A stretch of 9,011 nucleotides of DNA from Actinomycetota bacterium. GTDB taxonomy: Bacteria; Actinomycetota; Thermoleophilia; Gaiellales; Gaiellaceae. The stretch is from NCBI GenBank assembly GCA_016870235.1, contig VGCB01000072.1, forward strand, positions 1-9,011, in the 5' to 3' direction. Shown piece after piece: positions 1 to 6,705 of the stretch (the first letter of the stretch is position 1; every line of letters starts with the position of its first letter). The translations under genes were made by a program, and so were the position numbers. Below the pieces are notes generated by a model. It was not told the origin of the DNA, ran no database searches, and saw nothing but the letters and a program-made list of their open reading frames with translations.

Positions 1-39
1 ATCGGTACACCGCGCACGGTCAGCCGGTTCCCGTCGAGA

Positions 40-92
40 GGGGACGGGACGCCGTGACTCCGGACGTCCCCGTCTCGGGGCGTCCCGTCCCC
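40..92. repeat. Inverted repeat, perfect 14-bp arms
   Basis: GGGGACGGGACGCC at 40-53 is the exact reverse complement of 79-92, with a 25-nt loop. It could fold as a strong hairpin on either strand. No T-tract flanks it, so a classical intrinsic terminator is not supported. The right arm also begins a second, overlapping inverted repeat (92-172), so the two folds sit back to back. Confidence 0.6.
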
Positions 93-172
93 CGTGAGAC
101 GGAGTCGCAGACTTCTCGGGTCTCGCGCCTTTGCCTCGGCTCCCCCGGGTGCGCGCCGCCTCGGTCTCACGG
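92..172. repeat. Inverted repeat CCGTGAGACSGAG, 12 of 13 paired
   Basis: CCGTGAGACGGAG at 92-104 pairs with CTCGGTCTCACGG at 160-172 with a single mismatch, enclosing 55 nt. It lies between the edge of the window and the end of nudC. Function unknown; a long-range stem in the nudC 3' region or a dispersed repeat are both possible. Confidence 0.4.
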
Positions 173-262
173 TAGCCCGCGCCGTGCAGCGCGCAACCTC
201 CCCGAAGGTCCAGTCTCGTCCGGCAGCAGGGGAGTCGTGCGGGCGCCGAGCCGCCGCGCCCG

Positions 263-1084
263 TCAGTGGCCCGTCAACCAGTCGTCGATCAAGCGCCGTG
301 CGATCGAGATCCCGCCCGGCAGGGTGGGCAGATCGTCGACCGAGAACCACTGCGCGTCGACGAGCTCGGCCTCGTCGATCACGATCTCGCCGGCCGCGTG
401 CTCCGCCGTGAACCCGAGCATCAGCGAGTGCGGGAACGGCCATGGCTGGCTTGCCCAGTAGCGGACGTCCCGCAGCTCGATCCCGACCTCCTCGCGTACC
501 TCGCGGACGACGCACTCCTCGAGCGACTCCCCCGGATCGACGAACCCGGCGAGAATCGAGTAGATCGCCTCCGGGAACCGCGTTCCCCGGGCGAGCAGGA
601 TCCGATCGCCGCGCGTCACGCGGACGATCACCGCCGGCGCGACGCGCGGATAGGCGTGCAGGCCGCAGCCGGGGCACCGCTTCGCGCGCTCGCCGGGCGC
701 GTCCTCCGTCGGCAGGCCGCACCGCCCGCAGAACCGATGGGTCTCGTGCCATTCGGCGATCTGGACCGCGCGGCCGGCGACCGGGAAGACGTCCTCCTCG
801 ACGAGCGCGTGCAGCGGCCGGAGGGGCGCGAAGGTCATGCCCGGAGGCGCGGGCGACTCCTCGGCGAGCACGATCGACCAGCAGGCGATGCCGTCGAGCG
901 CGCCGAGGTAGTGCCGGGCGCCCTCGACGCGGGCTTCGCCGAACCGTGGCAGCCGCGCCGGCTCGCCCTCGATCACGAGCAGCCGCGCGCCGTGGACGGC
1001 GAGCACGTAGTCGGCGTCGTCGAGGTCGCGCTCGATCACGAGGCCGGGGATGAAGCGTCGGATCGAGTCGCTCGGCTCTCGCAT
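263..1084 (-). CDS. nudC: NAD(P)H pyrophosphatase (Nudix hydrolase, NudC family)
   Basis: This enzyme family cleaves NADH/NAD+ to NMN(H) and AMP, and family members also remove NAD caps from RNA. The 273-residue product shows the full NudC plan: a variable N-terminal domain; a zinc ribbon with Cys119, Cys122, Cys137 and Cys140; a Nudix domain whose box (residues 180-202) has the canonical Gly180, Glu186 and REVREE core; and the NudC hallmark SQPWPFPHS at 212-220, which separates this family from other Nudix proteins. The E. coli enzyme is 257 residues, so it is full length. An in-frame GTG at 1102 would add six residues. I prefer the ATG at 1084 because a -10-like CAGAAT lies exactly 6 nt upstream, as in leaderless actinobacterial genes, and no Shine-Dalgarno sequence is seen. 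It is divergent from nagA. Confidence 0.95.
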   Translation of the reverse strand: MREPSDSIRRFIPGLVIERDLDDADYVLAVHGARLLVIEGEPARLPRFGEARVEGARHYLGALDGIACWSIVLAEESPAPPGMTFAPLRPLHALVEEDVFPVAGRAVQIAEWHETHRFCGRCGLPTEDAPGERAKRCPGCGLHAYPRVAPAVIVRVTRGDRILLARGTRFPEAIYSILAGFVDPGESLEECVVREVREEVGIELRDVRYWASQPWPFPHSLMLGFTAEHAAGEIVIDEAELVDAQWFSVDDLPTLPGGISIARRLIDDWLTGH

Positions 1085-1090
1085 CGCACG

Positions 1091-1096
1091 ATTCTG
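1091..1096 (-). promoter_or_regulatory. Putative -10 element of nudC, leaderless
   Basis: Read on the minus strand, this is CAGAAT, matching the NANNNT core of actinobacterial -10 elements. It is followed by 6 nt and then ATG (1084), so transcription would begin at or next to the start codon. It overlaps the proposed -35 of the divergent nagA promoter (1094-1099). No good -35 for nudC is visible. Confidence 0.4.
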
Positions 1097-1122
1097 ACGC
1101 ACGCCGGGGGTCGGCGTAGGCT
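1094..1122 (+). promoter_or_regulatory. Putative nagA promoter, leaderless
   Basis: A -35-like CTGACG (1094-1099, four of six matches to TTGACA), an exact 17-bp spacer and a -10-like TAGGCT (1117-1122, TANNNT) precede the GTG start at 1129 by 6 nt. That spacing puts the transcript start on the start codon, and no Shine-Dalgarno is present, so a leaderless mRNA is likely. This is inferred from motif and spacing only. Confidence 0.45.
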
Positions 1123-1128
1123 TAGGGC

Positions 1129-2229
1129 GTGAGGCTCGGCGTGGCGACGGCGATCGTCGGAGGCGAGGTCGTCGACGGCGACGTCGACGTCGTCGACGGT
1201 GAGATCGCGGCGGTCGGTCTTCCCGGGCCCGGGGCAGGCGTCGCGATTCCGGGGCTCGTCGATCTCCAGGTCAACGGCTACGCCGGGCACGACGTCTCCG
1301 CCGCGTCGCCGGACGAGCTGCTCGAGCTGGGAGCGGCGCTCGCCCGGGACGGCGTCCTCTGGTACCAGCCCACCGTCGTCACAGGCGCCGTCGACGACAT
1401 GTGCGCGGCTCTCGGGCGCATAGCCGAGGCGGTGGCACGACCCCCCGGCCGGCGAGCACGGATCCTGGGCGCGCACCTCGAGGGGCCGTTCATCTCCGCC
1501 GGCCGCGCCGGGGCGCACGAGCCCGGGCACATCCGCGACCCGTCGAAGGAGATCCTCGACCGGCTCCTCGGGACGCCGTGCCCGGTCACGCAGATGACGC
1601 TCGCTCCCGAGCTCGCCGGCGCGTTCGAGCTGATCGAGGAGCTCGTCCGCCGGCGGGTCGGCGTCTCGCTCGGGCACACGGACGCGGATGCGACGTTCGC
1701 GCACGCGGCCTTCGACGCCGGCGCCCGCTCGGTCACGCACCTCTACAACGCGATGCGGCCGTTCTGGCACCGCGACCCCGGGATCGCGGGCGCGGCGCTC
1801 GTCCGCGACGACGTCGTCGTCGGCGTGATCGCCGACGGCATCCACCTCGCGGGCGAGGCGCTGCTCGTCGCGTGGCGGGCGGCGCGGCATCGTCTGGTCG
1901 TCGTCTCCGACGCGATGGCAGCCGCGGGGAAGGGCGACGGGATCCACAAGCTGGGCCCGATCGACGTCACCGTCGTCGACGGGATCGCGCGCACCTGGGA
2001 CGGCTCGCTCGCCGGCGCCGCGCGACCGCTCCTCGACGGGGTCCGGCTGCTCGTCACGCTCGGCGTTCCACTCGCCGAGGCCGTCGCCGCGGTGACCTCG
2101 ACCCCGGCGTCGCTTCTCGGTCGCGAGGGGATCGCGGGCCTGCGGCCCGGCGCCCCGGCCGACGTCGTCGTGCTCGACGACGAGCTCCGGCTGCGGGACG
2201 TGCTGGTCGGCGGGTCGCCGGTCGGGTGA
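1129..2229 (+). CDS. nagA: N-acetylglucosamine-6-phosphate deacetylase
   Basis: The enzyme removes the acetyl group from GlcNAc-6-phosphate to give glucosamine-6-phosphate, in cytosolic amino-sugar and cell-wall recycling. The 366-residue product is an amidohydrolase-superfamily barrel with the NagA motif set: PGLVDLQVNG (41-50), HLEGPF with metal ligand Glu118, LGHTDA with His183, THLYNAM with His204, DGIHL with substrate-binding His239, and VSDAM with catalytic Asp261. The spacing matches E. coli NagA (Glu131, His195, His216, Asp273), and length is close to the family norm of about 380. Translation starts at a GTG directly after a putative leaderless promoter. No nagB, sugar transporter or GntR-type regulator is in the window, so pathway partners must lie elsewhere. 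It ends 6 bp from the convergent DUF3830 gene. Confidence 0.95.
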   Translation: MRLGVATAIVGGEVVDGDVDVVDGEIAAVGLPGPGAGVAIPGLVDLQVNGYAGHDVSAASPDELLELGAALARDGVLWYQPTVVTGAVDDMCAALGRIAEAVARPPGRRARILGAHLEGPFISAGRAGAHEPGHIRDPSKEILDRLLGTPCPVTQMTLAPELAGAFELIEELVRRRVGVSLGHTDADATFAHAAFDAGARSVTHLYNAMRPFWHRDPGIAGAALVRDDVVVGVIADGIHLAGEALLVAWRAARHRLVVVSDAMAAAGKGDGIHKLGPIDVTVVDGIARTWDGSLAGAARPLLDGVRLLVTLGVPLAEAVAAVTSTPASLLGREGIAGLRPGAPADVVVLDDELRLRDVLVGGSPVG

Positions 2230-2235
2230 CCGCCG

Positions 2236-2655
2236 CTACGCGAGCGCGAACGACACGGGCTGCGCGCCCTCCCACTGGACGAGGCGCCCGAGCTCGGGGA
2301 GCCGGTCTGCGCCCTCGACGATCGTGAGGAAGTGGTTCCCGGCGAGCGGCCCGGCCACCGATGTGAACGCCGTCGCCCCGTACGGGACGAGGATCTCCGG
2401 CGGCGAGACGCCGCCGGGGTAGAGGAGAAGCTGACCGGGCTGCGGGTACGCCGTTGCGTTCTCCGGCGGGACGTCGATCGTCGCCTCGTCGAGCGGGACC
2501 CAGGCGGCGAAGCCGCTCCACCGCGCCTGCAGGATCGTCGACTGCAGCGGCAGCAGCGAGAGGACGTGGTCGACGTTGCGGGGCGCGGTCTCGCGCTCGA
2601 GCGCGCCCGCGAAGACGAGCGGGCCGGCCTCGATCCGCACGAGTCGATCGCTCAT
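2236..2655 (-). CDS. DUF3830 family protein, cyclophilin-like
   Basis: The 139-residue protein resembles the DUF3830 family, small proteins predicted to have a cyclophilin-like beta-barrel. Signature stretches are ILQARWSGFAAWVPL (41-55), ENATAYPQPGQLLLYPGG (65-82), ILVPYGAT (88-95) and LAGNHFLTIVEG (104-115). No signal peptide or membrane segment is visible, so it is probably cytosolic. Its ATG overlaps the allantoinase stop by 4 bp (ATGA), which implies translational coupling. The frame stays open upstream through the allantoinase gene, but that part is Arg/Pro-rich shadow sequence, so the start at 2655 is correct. Members of this family are, to my recollection, often found beside amidohydrolases and M20 peptidases. 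Substrate and reaction are unknown; a ligand-binding or accessory role in ureide or cyclic amide use is an inference. Confidence 0.85.
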   Translation of the reverse strand: MSDRLVRIEAGPLVFAGALERETAPRNVDHVLSLLPLQSTILQARWSGFAAWVPLDEATIDVPPENATAYPQPGQLLLYPGGVSPPEILVPYGATAFTSVAGPLAGNHFLTIVEGADRLPELGRLVQWEGAQPVSFALA

Positions 2656-4001
2656 GACGCCCGCCGTCCCGCAGGGAGGAACAACCCGGCGGGCGGATCG
2701 GCGAACGTGCCGTCGGCGAGCACCGTCCGGCCGCGCAGGAGCGTCCGGACGACCCGGCCGCGGATCGGCAGCCCTTCGTACGCGCTCGTCGGGTGCCGGT
2801 AGAGCAGGTCGTCGGCGCTCACCGCTCCCGACCAGGTGAGGTCGACGAGAGCGAGGTCGGCGTCGTTGCCGACCGCGATCGCGCCCTTGCCCTCGAGCCG
2901 GAACCGCTCGGCCGCGCTGCCGCCGCACAGCCGGGCGACTGCCGGGAGCGCGAGGCCGCGGCGCTCGTGCCCTTCCGCGAGCAGCAGCTGGAGCGTCGAC
3001 TGGCAGCCCGAGATGCCGCCCCAGGAGTCCCAGAACCCCGCCTGCTTCACGTCCGGGCTGCCGGGTGAGTGGTCGGACGTGACCATCTCGAGGTTGCCGG
3101 CGTCGATCAGCGCCCAGAGCCCCTCGCGATCGGCAGCGGAGCGCACGGGCGGCGCGCTCTTGAGCGGCAGCCCGATCCGCTCCAGGTCGTCCTCGGTGTA
3201 GAGCAGGAAGTGCGGGCAGTTCTCGCAGCTGACGTCGACCCCGCGGGCGGCAGCCTCGGTCACGAGCTCGACCCCGCGCGCGAGCGAGACGTGGACGATG
3301 TGCGTCCGGCAGCCCGTCGCCTCCGCCATCGCGATCGCCCGGGCGATCGCCTCGAGCTCGGTGACCGGTGGACGCGCCGCAGCGAAGTCGCGCGGCTCGA
3401 GCGTCCCGCGTTCCCGGGCGCGCCGGCCGAGCTCGGCCACGAGCTGCGCGTTCTCGGCATGGAGGAGCAACACGGAGTCGAGTGCGGCGATCTCCTGCAT
3501 CCCGTCGTAGAGCGTGATGTCGTCGACGCCGGGGAACTCGTCGATCCCCGAGTGGCACATGAACGCCTTGAAGCCGAGGACGCCGCCATCGAGCTGCTCC
3601 TCGAGCCGGTCGACGTTGCCGGGGACGAGCCCGCCCCAGAGTGCGAAGTCGACGTGCGATCGATGCCGGATCGCCTCGAGCTTCAGGTCGAGCGTGGCCC
3701 GGTCGACCGTGACGGGGTCGTTGTTGAGCGGCATGTCGACGAAGGTCGTGAGCCCGCCGGCGGCGAGCGATCGGCTGCCCGTGTCGACGCCCTCCCAGTG
3801 CGTGCGGCCGGGCTCGTCGAAGTGGACGTGCGGATCGACGCCGCCCGGGAAGACGTGGAGCCCGCGGGCGTCGATCTCCTCGGCGGCGCCTGGGAGCTCG
3901 GAGCCGATCGCCGCGATCCGACCGTCCTCGACCGCCACGTCTGTCGCGGCGGCCCCGTCCGGGAGCACGGCGACGCCACCGCGAACCACGAGGTCAGCCA
4001 T
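2652..4001 (-). CDS. allB: Allantoinase
   Basis: Hydrolyses the hydantoin ring of allantoin to allantoate, the first step of ureide nitrogen use. The 449-residue product (E. coli AllB is about 453) is a cyclic amidohydrolase with a full binuclear metal centre: His58 and His60 in DPHVHFDEPGRTHWEG, the carboxylated-lysine candidate Lys145 in GFKAFM, His181 (LLHAEN), His237 (IVHVS) and catalytic Asp310 (TSDHSP). The DEPGRTHWEG stretch, the MPLN motif (90-93) and WGGISGCQS (327-335) favour allantoinase over dihydropyrimidinase or dihydroorotase. A GGAG lies 7 nt before the ATG, inside the end of the upstream M20 gene, with an 8-bp gene overlap. The M20 enzyme next door is the expected next step. 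Hydantoinase activity on other rings cannot be excluded from sequence alone. Confidence 0.92.
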   Translation of the reverse strand: MADLVVRGGVAVLPDGAAATDVAVEDGRIAAIGSELPGAAEEIDARGLHVFPGGVDPHVHFDEPGRTHWEGVDTGSRSLAAGGLTTFVDMPLNNDPVTVDRATLDLKLEAIRHRSHVDFALWGGLVPGNVDRLEEQLDGGVLGFKAFMCHSGIDEFPGVDDITLYDGMQEIAALDSVLLLHAENAQLVAELGRRARERGTLEPRDFAAARPPVTELEAIARAIAMAEATGCRTHIVHVSLARGVELVTEAAARGVDVSCENCPHFLLYTEDDLERIGLPLKSAPPVRSAADREGLWALIDAGNLEMVTSDHSPGSPDVKQAGFWDSWGGISGCQSTLQLLLAEGHERRGLALPAVARLCGGSAAERFRLEGKGAIAVGNDADLALVDLTWSGAVSADDLLYRHPTSAYEGLPIRGRVVRTLLRGRTVLADGTFADPPAGLFLPAGRRAS

Positions 4002-5208
4002 CGAAGGACTCCAGGAAGGCGGTGACGACGTCGATGGCGATCGCGACGTCCTCCTCGGTCACGGACTCGTCCGGGTGGTGGCTGATCCCGCCCTGGCAGC
4101 GGATGAAGAGCATGGCGACCTCCGGGGTCAACGTCGAGATGGCAACGGCGTCGTGGCCGGCGCCGCTTCGCAGCTCGCGGACGGCGACGCCCGACGCCGT
4201 CACCGCGGCTGCGAGCCGCTCGCGAAGGCGGCCGGACATCGGGACAGCCTCGTGATCCTGCAGGTGCCGCCAGCGGGCCTCGACGCCACGCCGCCGCCCG
4301 GCGATCTCCGCGGCGTGACCGCGGAGGCGGTCGATCGCGGCCTCCCGTTGCGCGTCGTCATGGTGGCGCACGTCGTAGCTCACGGTCGTGAGACCGGGGA
4401 TGACGTTGCCGACATTTGGCGCGTTGTCGATCCGGCCAACGGTGGCGATCAGTCCGGGCGTGTCGTGCATCTCGCGCTCGATCGCGAGCACGAGCTCGGC
4501 GGCAGCGCAGAGGGCGTCGGCACGGAGGTCGGGCGGTGTGTTCCCGGCGTGCCCGGCCCTGCCGACGAGGTCGACGAACCCGCGGCTCTGGCCGGCGATC
4601 GCGGTGACGACCCCGACGGGAAGCCCTTCGGCCTCGAGCACCGGCCCCTGCTCGATGTGCACTTCCAGATAGCCGAGGACGCCGTCGGGCCTGCGCGCCG
4701 CGGACGCGATCCGGTCGAGGTCGCCGCCCATGTCGGCGGCCGCCAGGACAAGCGGAACGCCGTCGTCGTCGACGGCCGCGAGCTCCGTCGCGTCGAGAAG
4801 CCCTGCGTACGCCCGGCTCGCGAGGTAGGAGCTCCGGAAGCGAAGCCCCTCCTCGTCAGCGAAGGCGACGATCTCGAGTGGGCTGCGGCTTCCGCGGGTG
4901 CGCTCGGCGGCTGCGAGCGCGACGAGGATCCCGAGCGGGCCGTCATACCGACCGGCGTTCCTGACCGAGTCGAGGTGGGAGCCGAGCACGAACGCGGCGC
5001 CGTCCGTGGCGCCGCGCCGGCCGGTGAGGTTCCCGATCGCGTCGACGTCCGTTGTGAGGTCGATCTCGCGCATCCAGCCGGCGACGAGATCGCGCGCGCG
5101 GACGAGCGAGGGAGAGCCGTAGGGACGCGTGATCTCGCCGACCGTCTCGGTGCAGCGCGCGAGGGCGTCGGCCCGCTGCATCACGTCCGCCGCCGCCGAC
5201 CCGCTCAT
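3994..5208 (-). CDS. allC: M20 amidohydrolase, allantoate amidohydrolase type
   Basis: Members of this M20 subgroup hydrolyse allantoate (releasing ammonia and CO2), ureidoglycine or N-carbamoyl amino acids in the cytosol. The 404-residue product has the whole di-metal site: His78 (GSHLDS), bridging Asp89 (GRYDGPLG), catalytic Glu119 and ligand Glu120 (ADEEG), His184 (VHIEQG) and His377 (GISHHPDE). The dimerisation/lid domain carries GHAGNTPPDLRADA (219-232) and NVGNVIPG (265-272), typical of AllC and N-carbamoyl-L-amino-acid hydrolases. AllC is favoured because the gene overlaps allantoinase by 8 bp, which would consume its product; from sequence alone a carbamoylase remains possible. The start used (5208) has GGGAAG too close to the ATG for an ideal ribosome site; Met10 is an alternative start. 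Confidence 0.85.
   Translation of the reverse strand: MSGSAAADVMQRADALARCTETVGEITRPYGSPSLVRARDLVAGWMREIDLTTDVDAIGNLTGRRGATDGAAFVLGSHLDSVRNAGRYDGPLGILVALAAAERTRGSRSPLEIVAFADEEGLRFRSSYLASRAYAGLLDATELAAVDDDGVPLVLAAADMGGDLDRIASAARRPDGVLGYLEVHIEQGPVLEAEGLPVGVVTAIAGQSRGFVDLVGRAGHAGNTPPDLRADALCAAAELVLAIEREMHDTPGLIATVGRIDNAPNVGNVIPGLTTVSYDVRHHDDAQREAAIDRLRGHAAEIAGRRRGVEARWRHLQDHEAVPMSGRLRERLAAAVTASGVAVRELRSGAGHDAVAISTLTPEVAMLFIRCQGGISHHPDESVTEEDVAIAIDVVTAFLESFDG
4009..4012 (-). promoter_or_regulatory. Ribosome binding site of allantoinase
   Basis: GGAG on the minus strand, 7 nt upstream of the ATG at 4001. It lies within the last codons of the preceding M20 gene, supporting this start and operon translation. 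Confidence 0.6.
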
Positions 5209-5218
5209 CTTCCCGAAT

Positions 5219-5752
5219 CTACTGGGACGCGAGTTGCGCTGCCGGGGCGCTGAGGACCAGCTTGAAGCCTCGGCGTCCGGAGACGGGGGCGCGATCGCCG
5301 GTCGCGACGAAGCCCACGCGCTCGTAGAGGGCGCGAGCGGGGGCGTTCGCCTCCTGCACGAAGAGGAAGATCGTCTCGCAGCCGCGCGAGACCGCCCACC
5401 CCGCGAGCTCGCGGATGAGCGCCTGGGCGACGCCGCGCCCCCGCGCCTCGGGCGCGACCCACATCGAGATCAGCTGCGCCTGTGTTGGATCGACGCGTAC
5501 GAAGCCGCCGACGACGCCGAGCCACCCGGGGCTGCCGTCGTCGGCGCAGAGGAGCGTCTTCGCCGTTCCGGCCGCCGCCTCCGTGACCCAGGTGCGCCAG
5601 CTCTCGTCCGGCTCCCGGACCGCGTCGTCGTACCGCGAGCTGAAGAACGCGGCATCGTCGCGGAGCATGCGGAGGCGCACGTCCCGCCACTGGGGCCACT
5701 CGTCCGAGCGGACGGTGCGGATGACGACGTCATCGGACGCGGTTCCCTGCAC
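5219..5752 (-). CDS. GNAT family N-acetyltransferase
   Basis: A 177-residue single-domain GNAT protein. Members transfer an acetyl group from acetyl-CoA to an amine on a small molecule or protein. Strand beta-4 and the acetyl-CoA pyrophosphate loop are clear at LISMWVAPEARGRGVAQALI (94-113), where Arg104, Gly107 and Ala109 fit (Q/R)xxGx(G/A). The C-terminal NAPARALYERVGF (136-148) is the usual motif B with the conserved Tyr. The start is a GTG at 5752 with only a weak AAAGA upstream. The gene ends 10 bp before the M20 gene on the same strand, so the two are probably co-transcribed. The substrate cannot be predicted; a link to ureide metabolism rests only on position. Confidence 0.88.
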   Translation of the reverse strand: MQGTASDDVVIRTVRSDEWPQWRDVRLRMLRDDAAFFSSRYDDAVREPDESWRTWVTEAAAGTAKTLLCADDGSPGWLGVVGGFVRVDPTQAQLISMWVAPEARGRGVAQALIRELAGWAVSRGCETIFLFVQEANAPARALYERVGFVATGDRAPVSGRRGFKLVLSAPAAQLASQ

Positions 5753-5807
5753 GGGAGCGTCTTTCGCCGCGAACGCCCCCGATCCTCAGCGCCCAGGTGA
5801 GCCGCGG

Positions 5808-6239
5808 TCAGCGGGCGGTGATGTACTCGTGGAGCACCTGGATCTGGGTCGACTGCTCCGCGCTCTTCGCCTTCACGAGATCGCCGATCGAGACGATGCC
5901 GGCGAGCGCGCCGTCGTCGATCACGGGAAGGTGGCGGATCCGCTCCTCGGTCATGATCGTCATGCACTCGTCGATCGGCGCCTCGCTCGTGACGGAGACG
6001 ACCGGGGCGCTCATGATCTCGCGCACCTCGAGCGTGCGGGCCGCGCGTTCGCTCGCAGCGACCTGACGCAGGTAGTCGCGCTGGGTGAGGATGCCGGCGA
6101 CGCGATCGCCCTCGAGGACGCCGAGCGCGCCGACGTTCTCCTCGACCATGCGCACGACGGCGTCGTGGACGCTGGCCGAGGGCTCGATCGCGTGGACGGC
6201 GGTTCCCTTGTGGCGGAGGATGTCGGCGACCTGGGACAC
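5808..6239 (-). CDS. CBS-domain pair (Bateman module) protein
   Basis: A stand-alone 143-residue protein made of two CBS domains, roughly residues 10-62 and 74-126, each with the typical VxGIhoxxD ending (VAGILTQRD, LAGIVSIGD) and REIMSAPVVSV opening the second. Such modules bind adenine nucleotides or related ligands and sense energy state. No catalytic domain is attached. The frame stays open a further 92 codons upstream, through repeat DNA, but a strong AAGGAG lies 5 nt before the GTG at 6239, and homology-like sequence begins there (VADILRHKG), so the short form is right. It lies 55 bp upstream of the GNAT gene on the same strand; operon membership is possible but not proven. Confidence 0.88.
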   Translation of the reverse strand: MSQVADILRHKGTAVHAIEPSASVHDAVVRMVEENVGALGVLEGDRVAGILTQRDYLRQVAASERAARTLEVREIMSAPVVSVTSEAPIDECMTIMTEERIRHLPVIDDGALAGIVSIGDLVKAKSAEQSTQIQVLHEYITAR

Positions 6240-6244
6240 AGCGG

Positions 6245-6250
6245 CTCCTT
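6245..6250 (-). promoter_or_regulatory. Ribosome binding site fixing the CBS-protein start
   Basis: AAGGAG (part of GGAAGGAG) on the minus strand, with a 5-nt spacer (CCGCT) to the GTG at 6239. It is the strongest Shine-Dalgarno site in the window and decides between this start and an open frame that continues into the repeats. Confidence 0.75.
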
Positions 6251-6311
6251 CCGTTGGGGGGAAGTTCGTGCTGATCAACACGATTCTCTTTGCCGGGATG
6301 TACTTGCTGCC

Positions 6312-6368
6312 GAGCCCTCTCGCGCCTGCTGTGTCGAGGGACGGGAGGTAGCAGACGCGAGAGAGCTC
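6312..6368 (+). repeat. Long hairpin H1, GAGGGAC-loop family
   Basis: The 19-nt arms 6312-6330 and 6350-6368 pair at 17 of 19 positions around the 19-nt loop GTGTCGAGGGACGGGAGGT. It is followed directly by GGATCCTGAAGCCGGG (6369-6384). Loop, loop-proximal stem (CTGCT/AGCAGACGCG) and 3' tail are shared with H2, while the outer stem is different but still paired. It lies in the leader region upstream of the CBS gene. Unlike H2 and H3, no second stem is evident after the tail. Confidence 0.8.
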
Positions 6369-6396
6369 GGATCCTGAAGCCGGGCTGTGTTGGTTG

Positions 6397-6456
6397 CCGG
6401 GTGTGCGCACGTCTGCTGGGTGAGGGACGCGAGGTAGCAGACGCGCGCACACCCGG
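6397..6456 (+). repeat. Long hairpin H2, GAGGGAC-loop family
   Basis: Arms 6397-6417 and 6436-6456 (21 nt) pair at 20 of 21 positions around the 18-nt loop GGGTGAGGGACGCGAGGT. The 3' tail GGATCCTGAAGCCGGG (6455-6470) is identical to that of H1. It is then followed by stem II at 6468-6484. The outer stem (CCGGGTGTGCGC) is unrelated to that of H1 (GAGCCCTCTCGC). Confidence 0.85.
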
Positions 6457-6467
6457 ATCCTGAAGCC

Positions 6468-6484
6468 GGGAACCTGCGGTTCCC
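6468..6484 (+). repeat. Stem II of the H2 element
   Basis: GGGAACC-TGC-GGTTCCC, a perfect 7-bp stem with a 3-nt loop, beginning within the tail of H2. The H3 element has an equivalent 17-nt hairpin at 6705-6721, with a different pairing sequence, in the same relative place. Confidence 0.7.
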
Positions 6485-6532
6485 TGGGGCCCACCCTTGC
6501 GATCGGGTCTGGCACCGTGCCCCACGGCCTCC

Positions 6533-6554
6533 GCGTCTGGCTTCAGCCAGACGC
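6533..6554. repeat. 22-bp palindrome, copy 1
   Basis: GCGTCTGGCT, a TC centre, then the exact reverse complement AGCCAGACGC. Two further copies occur at 6640-6661 and 7111-7132 with a GA centre, so copy 1 is in the opposite orientation to the others. The core GGCTTCAG is also present in the tails of hairpins H1, H2 and H3. Confidence 0.85.
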
Positions 6555-6639
6555 GTCTGTACGGGACAGGGAGATCTGCACGGGATCGGGCGTCGGTGTG
6601 CTTTTGGGCTCCTTGGTTAGCTACGGCGTCCGTCGGTTC

Positions 6640-6705
6640 GCGTCTGGCTGAAGCCAGACGCAGAAGGGCGAGGTGTGCGACTCGAGTCCCGGAGGGGTTC
6701 CCTAG
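6640..6705 (+). repeat. Composite repeat B, copy 1 (palindrome plus tail to CTAG)
   Basis: Begins with the 22-bp palindrome (6640-6661) and continues for 44 nt to GGAGGGGTTCCCTAG. Copy 2 (7111-7175) matches it nearly base for base, with one 1-nt gap and a handful of substitutions. Beyond the final CTAG the two copies are unrelated, and each runs into a different inverted repeat. The exact shared end suggests a defined element boundary. Confidence 0.8.

Larger units (their letters stand above)
1..262. other. Non-coding stretch downstream of nudC with GC-rich inverted repeats
   Basis: No convincing gene is visible here. The long open frames crossing it are rich in Arg, Ser and Pro, have no recognisable motif, and run antisense into nudC. 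The stretch holds two clear inverted repeats (listed separately) and, directly after the nudC stop codon, a small one: GGGCGC at 241-246 pairs with GCGCCC at 256-261. That last hairpin could help end nudC transcription, but no T-run follows it on the minus strand. The left edge may hold the end of a gene that lies mostly outside the window; I cannot identify one. Confidence 0.5.

Noticed and set aside
1..57. C-terminal end of a gene entering from the left edge
   Set aside because: More than one frame is open at the edge and none carries recognisable sequence, so no gene can be supported.
54..1132. Long plus-strand open frames across the left edge and nudC
   Set aside because: They are antisense or shifted shadows of a GC-rich gene, Arg/Pro/Ala-rich with no domain, while nudC has every family motif.
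2656..3558. Upstream extension of the DUF3830 frame to give a 440-residue protein
   Set aside because: The extra sequence is the out-of-frame shadow of allantoinase; the ATGA overlap at 2652-2655 marks the true start.
6240..6515. A 92-residue N-terminal extension of the CBS protein
   Set aside because: It is encoded by the hairpin repeats H1 and H2, has no homology-like pattern, and a strong ribosome site fixes the start at 6239.
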